DNA from: Bacteroidales bacterium UBA4353
GTDB lineage: Bacteria > Bacteroidota > Bacteroidia > Bacteroidales > Paludibacteraceae
DNA: 8,550 nt
Assembly (NCBI GenBank): GCA_002394025.1
Contig: DGSV01000015.1
Span: 12,328-20,877, forward strand
Direction: 5' to 3'
This document shows, piece by piece, positions 1 to 6,960 of the stretch (positions are counted from its first letter, which is position 1; each line of letters opens with the position of its first letter). The position numbers and the translations under genes were made by a program. Under the pieces are notes generated by a model. It saw nothing but the letters and a program-made list of their open reading frames with translations, was not told the origin of the DNA and did not search any database.

Positions 1-60
1 GCCCCGTGTTCTGCGTCTTTGCGTCCTTGTCCCGTGTCACCGCATATTTGCGGTGAAAAA
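1..60 (+). repeat. Solo copy of an intergenic hairpin repeat with A-poor flank
   Basis: The first 38 bases contain no A and consist of C/T/G words such as CCCGTGTTCT and GTCCTTGT. They lead into a perfect inverted repeat at 37-56, with arms TCACCGCA and TGCGGTGA and loop TATT. Bases 34-59 are identical to 2432-2457, the end of the tandem array, and GTCCTTGT sits at the same distance upstream in both (23-30 and 2421-2428). CCCGTGTTCT at 3-12 differs by one base from 7191-7200. The hairpin is followed by A residues, not T, so it is not an intrinsic terminator on this strand. The window edge cuts the element, so its 5' limit is unknown. Confidence 0.8.
18..50 (+). promoter_or_regulatory. Possible Bacteroidota promoter overlapping the hairpin
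   Basis: TTTG at 18-21 is followed by 21 bases and then CATATTTG at 43-50. This matches 7 of 8 positions of the TAnnTTTG -7 box at the accepted spacing from a TTTG -33 box. It would give a leader of about 30 bases before the lipoprotein ATG at 87. The -7 element lies inside the hairpin. The match is short and could be chance. Confidence 0.33.
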
Positions 61-86
61 AATAACTTCTCCAAAACATTGCTTCC

Positions 87-1007
87 ATGAAAAAGTTTTT
101 AGCAATTTCATTATTTGTATTTTCTTTCGTGTCTTTCAGCGCTTGCGATAAAGACAGTGATAAAAACAACCCTGTTGATCCTTCAACGATAACTTCTGAA
201 GACCCTACTGATTTGTCGCGAGACCCCAACCTCCCTGAAGGATACCCTACGTTGGCTGCACAGCAAAATGCTGTTACTATCGCGTTTCACATGCCACAAG
301 CGGCTAATAATGAAGTGGCGCTTTTCGGAACTTTCTTCAATGATGTCGCAAAAAACGCTACTGAATATAGAAATACTTTAGCCAAGCAACCCGTCAGCGT
401 GAGTAATTTAGGCGATGATTGGTATGCCGTATTCGTCTATCCTGCATATAACAGTTCTATGGAACTGATGACAACACCTTTTATGGTTGGTGATCAAACT
501 TATAATGGTATTCAAGCCATACCCGTTATCTTATTTCCAAATATGATACGCTATGCGGCCATCGACAAAGCCAAAGCGGGAGTGTATCCAACGAGTTTGA
601 AAAACGCATTTACTACCGATGCCAACGCCAATATATTCATCTCGTTACCCATAGCATCAAGCTACCTCTCTACTGCGGTTGACGGTGTGTTATATGTCGA
701 TAATGTGACTTTATCTAATAGTGGTATAGCGACTTTCAACGCTTCCCTTGTCGGTGAAATACCAGAAGGCTATCAGCCATATCTGTCAGCACCTGAACTC
801 ACCGACTATCCTATAACGGACAGGATAATGTTCCCAAAAGATGACGGAACTTACACATGGACAGGTGATTTCGTGGCAGATAGTGATGGAACACTGAAAT
901 GGACTGTTATTCTCGTCAATGGTGAGCAAGATGTCATAAAAACTCAGGACGTTTCAAGCGTAAACATTAATACGAGAGAAGGACTCGACGCAACTTTCAA
1001 TTTCTGA
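87..1007 (+). CDS. Putative surface lipoprotein of unknown function
   Basis: A 306-residue lipoprotein. Residues 1-19 form a type II signal peptide: KK at positions 2-3, then a hydrophobic stretch rich in F, V, L and S. It ends in the lipobox FSAC, with C20 as the predicted lipidated residue. Residues 21-26 (DKDSDK) are acidic and charged, which resembles the Bacteroidetes lipoprotein export signal for the outer face of the outer membrane; surface display is inferred. A Pro/Asp/Ser/Thr-rich linker runs to about residue 55. The mature part is predicted to be mainly beta. The pattern VTIAFHMP...EVALFGTFFND near 63-85 recalls E-set or CBM48-like beta sandwiches, but I cannot assign a family. A second beta-rich part runs from about 200 to 306 and includes YTWTGDF near 256-262. 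There are no catalytic motifs and no SusC/SusD partner in view. ATG 87 is the only start that gives a full signal peptide. Confidence 0.85.
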   Translation: MKKFLAISLFVFSFVSFSACDKDSDKNNPVDPSTITSEDPTDLSRDPNLPEGYPTLAAQQNAVTIAFHMPQAANNEVALFGTFFNDVAKNATEYRNTLAKQPVSVSNLGDDWYAVFVYPAYNSSMELMTTPFMVGDQTYNGIQAIPVILFPNMIRYAAIDKAKAGVYPTSLKNAFTTDANANIFISLPIASSYLSTAVDGVLYVDNVTLSNSGIATFNASLVGEIPEGYQPYLSAPELTDYPITDRIMFPKDDGTYTWTGDFVADSDGTLKWTVILVNGEQDVIKTQDVSSVNINTREGLDATFNF

Positions 1008-1049
1008 TGTTTCTTATGACAATAGTGCGCAGTTTTGTGTCTGTTCCAA

Positions 1050-1090
1050 AGTCTCGTTCTGTACCGGCGTATATTTGCTGAGGTCGTGAG
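1050..1090 (+). repeat. Degenerate copy of the intergenic hairpin repeat
   Basis: Between the lipoprotein and dus, the segment ACCGGCGTATATTTGCTGAGGT (1063-1084, given here only to show the decay) keeps the plan of the hairpins at 37-56 and 7073-7092: a C/G-rich arm, an AT-rich loop ending in TTTGC, and a partly complementary arm. The arms no longer pair fully. The upstream words TTTTGTGTCTGTTCC and CTCGTTCTGT resemble the T/G/C-rich flanks of the other copies. I read this as a decayed family member; resemblance is moderate. Confidence 0.45.
1070..1077 (+). promoter_or_regulatory. Candidate -7 promoter box for dus
   Basis: TATATTTG matches the Bacteroidota -7 consensus TAnnTTTG exactly and lies 45 bases before the dus ATG, a reasonable leader length. 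No TTTG is present at the usual 19-21 base spacing upstream; the nearest one, at 1034-1037, is too far away. The box lies within the degenerate hairpin copy, at the position that reads CATATTTG in the intact repeat. Confidence 0.35.
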
Positions 1091-1122
1091 CCTACTATAA
1101 CAACATAATTAATACCCTTAAA

Positions 1123-2082
1123 ATGTTTCCCCTCTACCTGGCTCCTATGGAAGATGTTACAGACCCTGCATTTCGCAGGCTCTGTAAGCGTTTTGGAGCT
1201 GATAGGGTCTATTCGGAATTCGTCTCATGTGACGCTTTGGTGCGTAATGTCAACCGAACTGTCCAAAAATTGACCATACATGACGATGAACGGCCGGTAG
1301 CCATCCAGATTTATGGGCGTGAACCTGAATCGATGGCTGAAGCAGCACGCATAGTTGAGGAAGCGCAACCCGATTTCATAGACATAAATTTCGGATGTCC
1401 GGTAAAAAAAGTTGCTGGGAAAGGTGCAGGAGCGGGACTACTCAATGATGTTCCAAAACTCCTTGAAATATCAAAAGCAGTAGTAAAGGCTGTCAAAATA
1501 CCGGTAACTGTTAAGACACGACTTGGCTGGGATGACGATCATAAAATTATTACATCGCTTGCCGAACAACTTCAGGATTGCGGTATCGCCGAACTGGCTA
1601 TTCATGGACGAACACGAAGCCAAATGTATAAAGGAGACGCTGATTGGACGCTTATTGGTGAGGTGAAACGTAATCCGCAGATTCATATACCTATAATTGG
1701 AAATGGAGATGTGACAACACCGCAACGTGCCAAACAATGTTTTGAGCAATACGGTGTCGATGCTATTATGATAGGGCGTGCTACATACGGACAGCCATGG
1801 ATTTTTAGCGATATAAAACATTATCTAATCACAGGAGAATTGCCCAAACAACGCCCCTTAAAAGAACAGATAGCAATTCTCAAAGAACATGTTCTTGCCG
1901 CTATCCAATGGCTGGGCGATGAACGAAAAGGTATTGTTCATTCGCGACGACACCTTGCGGCGTCACCAACTTTCAAAGGCATTCCTAACTTCCGTGATAC
2001 ACGCATCAGGATGTTACAAACTAATGAGTTGTCAGAGCTGTTTGGAATAATGGATGATGTAGCCGAAAAACAATTCGAATAA
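1123..2082 (+). CDS. dusB: tRNA-dihydrouridine synthase, DusB type
   Basis: A 319-residue FMN-dependent TIM-barrel enzyme that uses NADPH to reduce specific uridines in tRNA to dihydrouridine; cytoplasmic. Visible motifs, in order: APMEDVTD at 7-14 (FMN binding), DINFGCPVKKV at 87-97 with C92 as the expected catalytic cysteine, TVKTRLGW at 129-136 with K131, HGRTR at 161-165, GNGD at 193-196 and IGRA at 217-220 (phosphate-binding loops). The tail from about 270 carries the RRHLAASPTFKGIPNF stretch typical of Bacteroidetes members. The frame is open upstream to a stop at 1087-1089, but ATG 1123 is the first standard start. The N-terminus begins at the first barrel strand and lacks the roughly ten-residue lead (of the kind IGNIDL) common in relatives. 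The TAA is followed by the repeat array, in the same reading frame. Family assignment is firm; the DusB subtype and exact tRNA target are inferred. Confidence 0.95.
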   Translation: MFPLYLAPMEDVTDPAFRRLCKRFGADRVYSEFVSCDALVRNVNRTVQKLTIHDDERPVAIQIYGREPESMAEAARIVEEAQPDFIDINFGCPVKKVAGKGAGAGLLNDVPKLLEISKAVVKAVKIPVTVKTRLGWDDDHKIITSLAEQLQDCGIAELAIHGRTRSQMYKGDADWTLIGEVKRNPQIHIPIIGNGDVTTPQRAKQCFEQYGVDAIMIGRATYGQPWIFSDIKHYLITGELPKQRPLKEQIAILKEHVLAAIQWLGDERKGIVHSRRHLAASPTFKGIPNFRDTRIRMLQTNELSELFGIMDDVAEKQFE

Positions 2083-2091
2083 GTACTCCAA

Positions 2092-2454
2092 ATCTTTCCT
2101 CGCCACCCTCATAATTCGGCGCTTATGGTGTCCTTGTTAGGTGTCACCGCCTATTTGCGGTGCATCTTTCCTCGCCACCCTCATAATTCGGCGCTTACGG
2201 TGGTGCCCTTGTTAGGTGTCACCGCCTCCTTGCGGTGCATCTCTCCTTGCCACCCTCATAATTCGGCGCTTACGGTGTCCTTGTTAGGTGTCACCGCCTA
2301 CTTGCGGTGCATCTTTCCTCGCCACCTTCATAATTCGGCGCTTACGGTGTCCTTGTTAGGTGTCACCGCCTCCTTGCGGTGCATCTCTCCTTGCCACCCT
2401 TATAATTCGGCGCTTATGGTGTCCTTGTTAGGTGTCACCGCATATTTGCGGTGA
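2092..2454 (+). repeat. Tandem array of five 72-75 base hairpin units
   Basis: Five consecutive units: 2092-2163 (72), 2164-2238 (75), 2239-2310 (72), 2311-2382 (72), 2383-2454 (72). Each begins ATCTYTCCTYGCCACC, continues through ATAATTCGGCGCTTAYGGTG and GTTAGGTGTCACCGC, and ends in TTGCGGTG. The end of each unit is a hairpin: CACCGC pairs with GCGGTG in units 1-4, and a perfect 8-bp stem occurs in unit 5 (2435-2454). Unit 2 has a 3-base insertion near 2201-2206. Internal units alternate between two variants (TTTCCTCG and CTCTCCTTG junctions), giving a dimeric higher-order period of about 144-147 bases. The array fills most of the 423-base gap between dus and the asparaginase gene. Only one of six frames is open across it. 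The 109-codon open frame from 2125 lacks a ribosome-binding context and I do not call it a gene. Confidence 0.95.
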
Positions 2455-2505
2455 AAATCTTACCTTTAGCCTAACATCCCAAAGAACAGAAAATATATTT
2501 ACTCA

Positions 2506-3552
2506 ATGAAGCAAAAACAAAGAAATTCTCGCGTCCTGCTTATTTTTACCGGTGGCACTATTTCCATGACCGAGGACATTCACACACATGCCCTTGTACC
2601 ACTTAGCTATGAACGCATGCTACAACTCGTGCCCGAAATCAATAAACTCGATGTTGCGATATCCACCTTGCCATTCACACCATTTATTGACTCGTCTGAC
2701 GTGGAACCTTTGTTTTGGACAAAACTCGCGACAGCGATTTATGATAATTACGCTGAATATGACGGTTTTGTGGTACTGCATGGCACCGACACCATGGCCT
2801 ACTCCGCTTCCGCACTGAGTTTTATGCTCGGCAATCTCGCCAAACCGGTGGTATTCACCGGCAGTCAGATACCAATCGGAATGATGCGTTCCGATGCGCG
2901 CGAAAATCTACTCACGGCTATAGAGATAGCGGCTGCTTACGACGAACATGGTAGGGCGCTAATCCCGGAAGTAACGATATTTTTTGAGGATAGCCTTATG
3001 CGTGGAAACAGGACTACAAAGAAAAATTCCGAGCAATTTGCTGCTTTTCGTTCCTATAACTATCCAAGATTAGCGCAGGCGGGAGTGGATATAAAATATA
3101 ACACACATCTCACTCTCAAGCCCGAAGCCGAAAAACCTCTTGAGCTCTTTACAAAAACCGATTCTAACATTGCCGTACTAAGGCTTTTCCCCGGAATGTC
3201 TCAATCTATAGTCAACGCCATACTCAATATCAAAGGCTTAAGAGCTGTGGTGCTTGAAACTTATGGTAGTGGTAATGCTCCGAGCCATAAGTGGTTACAT
3301 GATGCTCTCAAACAGGCTAACGCCAAGAATATCATACTGCTTAGCAAAACACAATGCCCCGTAGGCAGGGTAGCAATGGGACGATACCAGGCAAGCCTTA
3401 ATCTGCTTGATGCGGGAGTCATTGCTGGCAGTGATATCACCACAGAAGCCGCGGTAACGAAGCTTATGTATCTTATCGGACATTATGGCGATGACGTAGC
3501 TACTATCAAACAACGGCTTACGCAACCTATACGTGGAGAAATGACGGTGTGA
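2506..3552 (+). CDS. ansA: Type I L-asparaginase (cytoplasmic)
   Basis: A 348-residue asparaginase of the bacterial-type N-terminal nucleophile-threonine fold, hydrolysing L-asparagine to aspartate and ammonia. Visible: FTGGTIS at 14-20 with T15 as the expected nucleophile; DSSD at 62-65, the substrate-carboxylate loop; HGTDTMAYSA at 92-101 with the T94/D95 catalytic pair; and RGNRTTK at 166-172 with K172 completing the second triad. There is no signal peptide, and the length of about 340-350 residues fits the cytoplasmic low-affinity type I enzymes rather than secreted type II. The start at ATG 2506 gives a normal beta strand (RVLLIFTGGT) from residue 9. Only 51 bases separate it from the repeat array, so its promoter must lie in that gap, in the array, or upstream of dus. 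TACCTTTA at 2461-2468 is a 7-of-8 match to TAnnTTTG but has no good -33 box. Glutaminase side activity is possible in this family. Confidence 0.95.
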   Translation: MKQKQRNSRVLLIFTGGTISMTEDIHTHALVPLSYERMLQLVPEINKLDVAISTLPFTPFIDSSDVEPLFWTKLATAIYDNYAEYDGFVVLHGTDTMAYSASALSFMLGNLAKPVVFTGSQIPIGMMRSDARENLLTAIEIAAAYDEHGRALIPEVTIFFEDSLMRGNRTTKKNSEQFAAFRSYNYPRLAQAGVDIKYNTHLTLKPEAEKPLELFTKTDSNIAVLRLFPGMSQSIVNAILNIKGLRAVVLETYGSGNAPSHKWLHDALKQANAKNIILLSKTQCPVGRVAMGRYQASLNLLDAGVIAGSDITTEAAVTKLMYLIGHYGDDVATIKQRLTQPIRGEMTV

Positions 3553-3606
3553 AAAAAAAGTGGCAAAATAATCAATAAATACACATTATATTTAAAAATT
3601 ATTTGC

Positions 3607-3614
3607 TATTTTTG
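3607..3614 (+). promoter_or_regulatory. Candidate -7 promoter box for the T9SS cargo gene
   Basis: TATTTTTG matches TAnnTTTG exactly, 39 bases before the ATG at 3654, inside an AT-rich 101-base gap after the asparaginase gene. No TTTG stands 19-21 bases upstream; the region there is ACACATTATA. The leader to the ATG is A-rich without a Shine-Dalgarno motif, as is usual in this phylum. Confidence 0.45.
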
Positions 3615-3653
3615 CATTCGTAAAAGTCTAAAACCATATAAAAAACTTTTCTT

Positions 3654-6600
3654 ATGAAAAAAATTACTTCATTACTCGTGATGTGCCTTATGTATTTAGG
3701 GCTCGTCGCTCAGCCTGCGGTTACTCCGACAGGTTCGCTGTCACTCCCGACAACAAGTGATGTACTTGATGCCATAGAGTGGAGCACCGATGCCAAGATT
3801 TTACACAATTACTATCTTGACGCAACCAAGGGTGTGCTGGTTCTTAGCCCCTATGTTGTTGGTCAAACAACAACCAAGCCTGCATGGTGGGCTACCAACG
3901 GAGCTGGTTCTGGAACAGCATCACAACTCTATGACCCGTTCGATGAATTCCAAGGTCTCGGATATTATCAAAACGAAACCAGATATTGGACAGTTCGTAA
4001 CGACCGTGCCATTGATATCCAATTCACGGGTGCTGATAGCATCAAAATGACAGGATATGCCAATGCTAGCAGCAAGTACTTCGTTGCCAAACTTTTCGAG
4101 GTAGGCGCAGAATCAGCAACACAAGTTGGTGAGGAAGCAAAAATTACTAATAAAGCTTGGGAGGTGGCTAAATTCAATGACCTCGATGCTTCTAAGGTTT
4201 ATATCCTTGAAATTACCAGCAATAACACGGCAAATTGCCGTGTAGGTGAAGTGGCTTTCTATTTCACCCCCGCGCCAATCGAAGCTAACGACGCTACAGT
4301 ATCTTCTATCAAATACGGTGAAATCGCTGCCGTGAAAGCTACCGAAGCAGGTGTTGAATATACGCACGCTCTGGAAGTTCCTTACGGAACAAATGTTGCT
4401 GATATTGCGCTTGACGTCACAACAACTGATGCCCTCGCTACTGTTGGTACTATCACATATCCCACAGCGCTGCCCGGTAATGCCACTTTCAGCGTAACTT
4501 CTCAAGACGAAACTACAACAGCCGACTATGTCGTTTATATCTATGAAGAACCCGCTTCTGACGACAACTTCCTCTCACATGTCGAGTTCTCAAACGGATT
4601 TGACGCTTTCGTGGTATCAGGTGAAGAAACCAATACTGTTACTGCATATTATATGGCTGGTACAACTGCTCCATCTGTTGTTGAAACATCAATAGTACAT
4701 AATGGTGCTTCTTATGCCATCAATGCCGACAATATTACCATCACTGCCGAAAGCGGTGCGCAACGTGTTTATGCACTCACTCTTGAAGCCGTTACTCCTT
4801 ATGACGACTATTCAAAAGTATTTGACGGTACTGAAACATGGATTAAGACCGGTAACCCCATAGCTCTTGACACCGATGCTGGCAGAACCGAAGCAGGAAC
4901 ACTCCGCGGTCTGTGCATCAACCAAGGCAAGGAAGACGAAAATAACAAACGTATCTCAGAAGGTAAGAACCGTATCTATTTCTTCGTGGGCGCTGCCGCA
5001 AAAGTACAGTTCGAACAAGGTACACAAAACCGTCATATCGTAGTCTATGACAACGGTGCTGAAATTTTCAACGCACAATCTGAAGCTGGTGTTGGTGGAA
5101 CTATAGAATTCAATCTTGACGCCGCTGCCGCTAATCACATGATAGCTATTGTCAACGACAAAACTGGTGGTGACTTTGGCGTTCGTAATATCCAACTTAC
5201 TATTGCAGGCTCTGACAACGCAAACCTTGCAAGTCTCACCGTTGATGGCGCTGACGTGGAAGGCTTCGCTGCTGACATCGTTGAATACGACATCGAACTC
5301 GCTCCCGGAACAACGCAAGTACCCGTTGTGTCAGGTGTTGCTGCTGATGCCAACGCACAAAGCGTGGAAGTCTCAGAACTCGCTGCACTTCCAGGTGATG
5401 TAACCGTAACAGTAACAGCTGAAAACGGAACTCAAAAAGTTTACACAATTCACTTCACTGTAGCTCTCCCGGGCTCTGACAATGCTGACCTCGCCAGCCT
5501 TAAAGTAGGCGGTGCCGATGTCGAAGGATTTGCAGTGGACGTGCTCGAATATACTGTTGTTCTGCCCGCCGACGCTACCGAACATCCCGCAGTTGAAGCC
5601 GTTGCAGCAGACGCTAACGCTCAAGGTGTTGTTATTTCCGAACTTGCTGAAGTTGTAGGTGACGTAACAATCACCGTAACAGCTGAAAACGGTACCGAGA
5701 AAGTTTACACAGTACACTTCGTGCTCGAACAACTTCCTGACGTGCTCAACACTATCACTGAGACCACACTCTTCAACTTCGCTGACATGACTAACGGCGA
5801 CATCGAAGCTGACACATATTTCAGTGAAGCACAAACCCTGTTGCTCAAAGCCGGTGCTAAAGCCGATAACAAACACTTCACCCTAGAAGGTAATAGCAAA
5901 ACTATTGACGGCATTTCATTCGCTAAACGCCTCAAAACTAACGGCTCAAGCGCTGACAACGCTCGTCTGATTAAATTCCAAGTTGCCGGCAAGGCTAAGA
6001 TAACTGTTTACGCAGTATCTTCTTCAAGCAGCGAAACACGCAACGCTCACCTGCTTGCTGACGGTGTTGATGTACACACATGGGCTATCACTGGCACCGC
6101 AGCTTCTTACACCTACAACAAAACTGACGAAGCCGAAGTACAATATGCTATCTCTGTCGAGAACGGCATCAACTTCTACGGAATTCGCGTATTCATCGGC
6201 GAAGACCCCGCTGACGCTGTTATCTCTGAGACAACATTCATCAACTTCTCTGAACTCGCTGCCGGCGACGTTACTGAAGTCGTTTATCTCAACAAACTCG
6301 GCGTAGTTGGTAGCTCAAGCAAGAAATGGAATGTAGAAGAAAACGAAAAAGCTCTCAATTCAGAACTCACATTCACCAAACGCCTCAAATCAGGCGGAGC
6401 AGCTTCTACTGCAGGACGCTACATGCGCTTCAATGTTAGCGGTGCTTGCCGCATCGAAATTCTCACCATGTCAGGCAGCAATGGCAATACACGCGAAATG
6501 GAAGTACGCCTCGGAGCTTATGACGGTGAACTCGCCGCTACACTCTCTGTAACAAGCGCTAACGCTGAAATCGAGACTCTCGTTTATGAGTACACAGGCT

Positions 6601-6893
6601 CAGAACCTGCTACTATCTACATCATTCCTAAAAACTCTATCAACTACTACGCTGTTGCCGTCATCTTCGGTTCCGACGAATCACCTTATCCCACATCACT
6701 CGCTCAAGCGCAAGCAGAAGGCATTCGCTACATCGGTGGTGTCCTCTACAACGACAACAACTTCCGTCTTGAAGTGTTCAACGTTGCCGGTCAGAAAGTT
6801 GCCGACACTCGCAACAACCTCGACATGAACTACCTCCAGAGCGGTATGTATCTCGTACGCTTCAACAACCAAGTACTCAAACTTGTGAAGTAA
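3654..6893 (+). CDS. Large multidomain secreted protein with T9SS sorting domain
   Basis: A 1079-residue cell-surface or secreted protein. Residues 1-20 form a type I signal peptide (KK, a hydrophobic core, cleavage probably at LVA-Q). Then: a beta-rich region at about 30-206 with many Trp/Tyr; two diverged cadherin-like beta-sandwich modules at about 211-298 and 303-380; a carbohydrate-binding-like module at about 385-519; two close tandem cadherin-like copies at 521-603 and 609-690, each ending TAENGT.KVYT.HF; two related beta modules at about 701-850 and 857-1006, sharing ETT..NF, F.KRLK and a C-terminal N.IN.Y motif; and a type A T9SS C-terminal sorting domain at about 1013-1079 (VFNVAGQKV, then LQSGMYLVRF and a final LKLVK). 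No catalytic domain is recognisable, so a glycan-binding or adhesive role is inference. The sorting domain implies Sec export, T9SS transport across the outer membrane, and removal of the tail. It is probably transcribed alone, between the candidate box at 3607 and the terminator at 6929. Confidence 0.92.
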   Translation: MKKITSLLVMCLMYLGLVAQPAVTPTGSLSLPTTSDVLDAIEWSTDAKILHNYYLDATKGVLVLSPYVVGQTTTKPAWWATNGAGSGTASQLYDPFDEFQGLGYYQNETRYWTVRNDRAIDIQFTGADSIKMTGYANASSKYFVAKLFEVGAESATQVGEEAKITNKAWEVAKFNDLDASKVYILEITSNNTANCRVGEVAFYFTPAPIEANDATVSSIKYGEIAAVKATEAGVEYTHALEVPYGTNVADIALDVTTTDALATVGTITYPTALPGNATFSVTSQDETTTADYVVYIYEEPASDDNFLSHVEFSNGFDAFVVSGEETNTVTAYYMAGTTAPSVVETSIVHNGASYAINADNITITAESGAQRVYALTLEAVTPYDDYSKVFDGTETWIKTGNPIALDTDAGRTEAGTLRGLCINQGKEDENNKRISEGKNRIYFFVGAAAKVQFEQGTQNRHIVVYDNGAEIFNAQSEAGVGGTIEFNLDAAAANHMIAIVNDKTGGDFGVRNIQLTIAGSDNANLASLTVDGADVEGFAADIVEYDIELAPGTTQVPVVSGVAADANAQSVEVSELAALPGDVTVTVTAENGTQKVYTIHFTVALPGSDNADLASLKVGGADVEGFAVDVLEYTVVLPADATEHPAVEAVAADANAQGVVISELAEVVGDVTITVTAENGTEKVYTVHFVLEQLPDVLNTITETTLFNFADMTNGDIEADTYFSEAQTLLLKAGAKADNKHFTLEGNSKTIDGISFAKRLKTNGSSADNARLIKFQVAGKAKITVYAVSSSSSETRNAHLLADGVDVHTWAITGTAASYTYNKTDEAEVQYAISVENGINFYGIRVFIGEDPADAVISETTFINFSELAAGDVTEVVYLNKLGVVGSSSKKWNVEENEKALNSELTFTKRLKSGGAASTAGRYMRFNVSGACRIEILTMSGSNGNTREMEVRLGAYDGELAATLSVTSANAEIETLVYEYTGSEPATIYIIPKNSINYYAVAVIFGSDESPYPTSLAQAQAEGIRYIGGVLYNDNNFRLEVFNVAGQKVADTRNNLDMNYLQSGMYLVRFNNQVLKLVK
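5214..5738 (+). repeat. Tandem duplication encoding two cadherin-like modules
   Basis: Protein residues 521-603 and 609-690 repeat with a period of 88 residues (264 bases). A hand alignment gives about 55 identities in 82 positions. Shared blocks include ADVEGFA, VAADANAQ and TVTAENGT. Many identical residues use different synonymous codons, so the duplication is old or the copies have been under pressure to diverge in DNA. The pattern (L.SL.V.GA, Y....L, TAENGT.K.Y) fits the Pfam cadherin-like beta-sandwich family common in bacterial surface proteins. Confidence 0.85.
5754..6671 (+). repeat. Second internal duplication: two related beta modules
   Basis: Residues about 701-850 and 857-1006 align end to end, about 150 residues each. 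Conserved positions include I.ETT..NF near the start, GD about 8 residues later, F.KRLK..G, then R...F.V.G...I, S....TR, and a closing N.IN.Y...V..G. Identity is clearly lower than in the cadherin-like pair. The motif string resembles beta-sandwich modules appended to Bacteroidetes pectate lyases and other glycan-active enzymes, so glycan binding is a reasonable guess only. Confidence 0.7.
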
Positions 6894-6928
6894 ATCCATT
6901 TGACATATAACTATTTAGAATAACCATT

Positions 6929-6960
6929 CAGAGGCGACCCCAAGTCGCCTCTGTTATTTT
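6929..6960 (+). terminator. Intrinsic terminator after the T9SS cargo gene
   Basis: A 10-bp perfect stem, CAGAGGCGAC (6929-6938) with GTCGCCTCTG (6944-6953), loop CCCAA, followed by TTATTTTGT. It lies 35 bases after the stop codon at 6891-6893. The T-rich tail on this strand supports termination of the preceding gene. It separates that gene from the str operon. Confidence 0.88.

Noticed and set aside
37..56. Intrinsic terminator at the first hairpin
   Set aside because: The stem is followed by A residues on the + strand. On the minus strand the T-run lies before the stem, not after it.
1471..1821. Minus-strand open frame inside dus
   Set aside because: It overlaps the well-supported Dus motifs and has no family resemblance.
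2125..2454. 109-codon open frame with a 24-residue repeat
   Set aside because: It lies entirely in the tandem hairpin array, starts mid-unit without a translation-initiation context, and is explained by one open 72-base unit repeated five times. Reported as a finding, not as a gene.
2092..2454. CRISPR array
   Set aside because: The units are contiguous near-identical repeats of 72-75 bases without unique spacers, and there are no cas genes nearby.
2494..2501. TATATTTA as an ansA promoter -7 box
   Set aside because: It ends four bases before the start codon and lacks the final G of TAnnTTTG, so it would give an essentially leaderless transcript; too weak to list.
4113..5876. Long minus-strand open frames inside the 3654-6893 gene
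   Set aside because: They are antisense shadows of a gene with a clear signal peptide, domain repeats and sorting domain. None shows a recognisable protein pattern.
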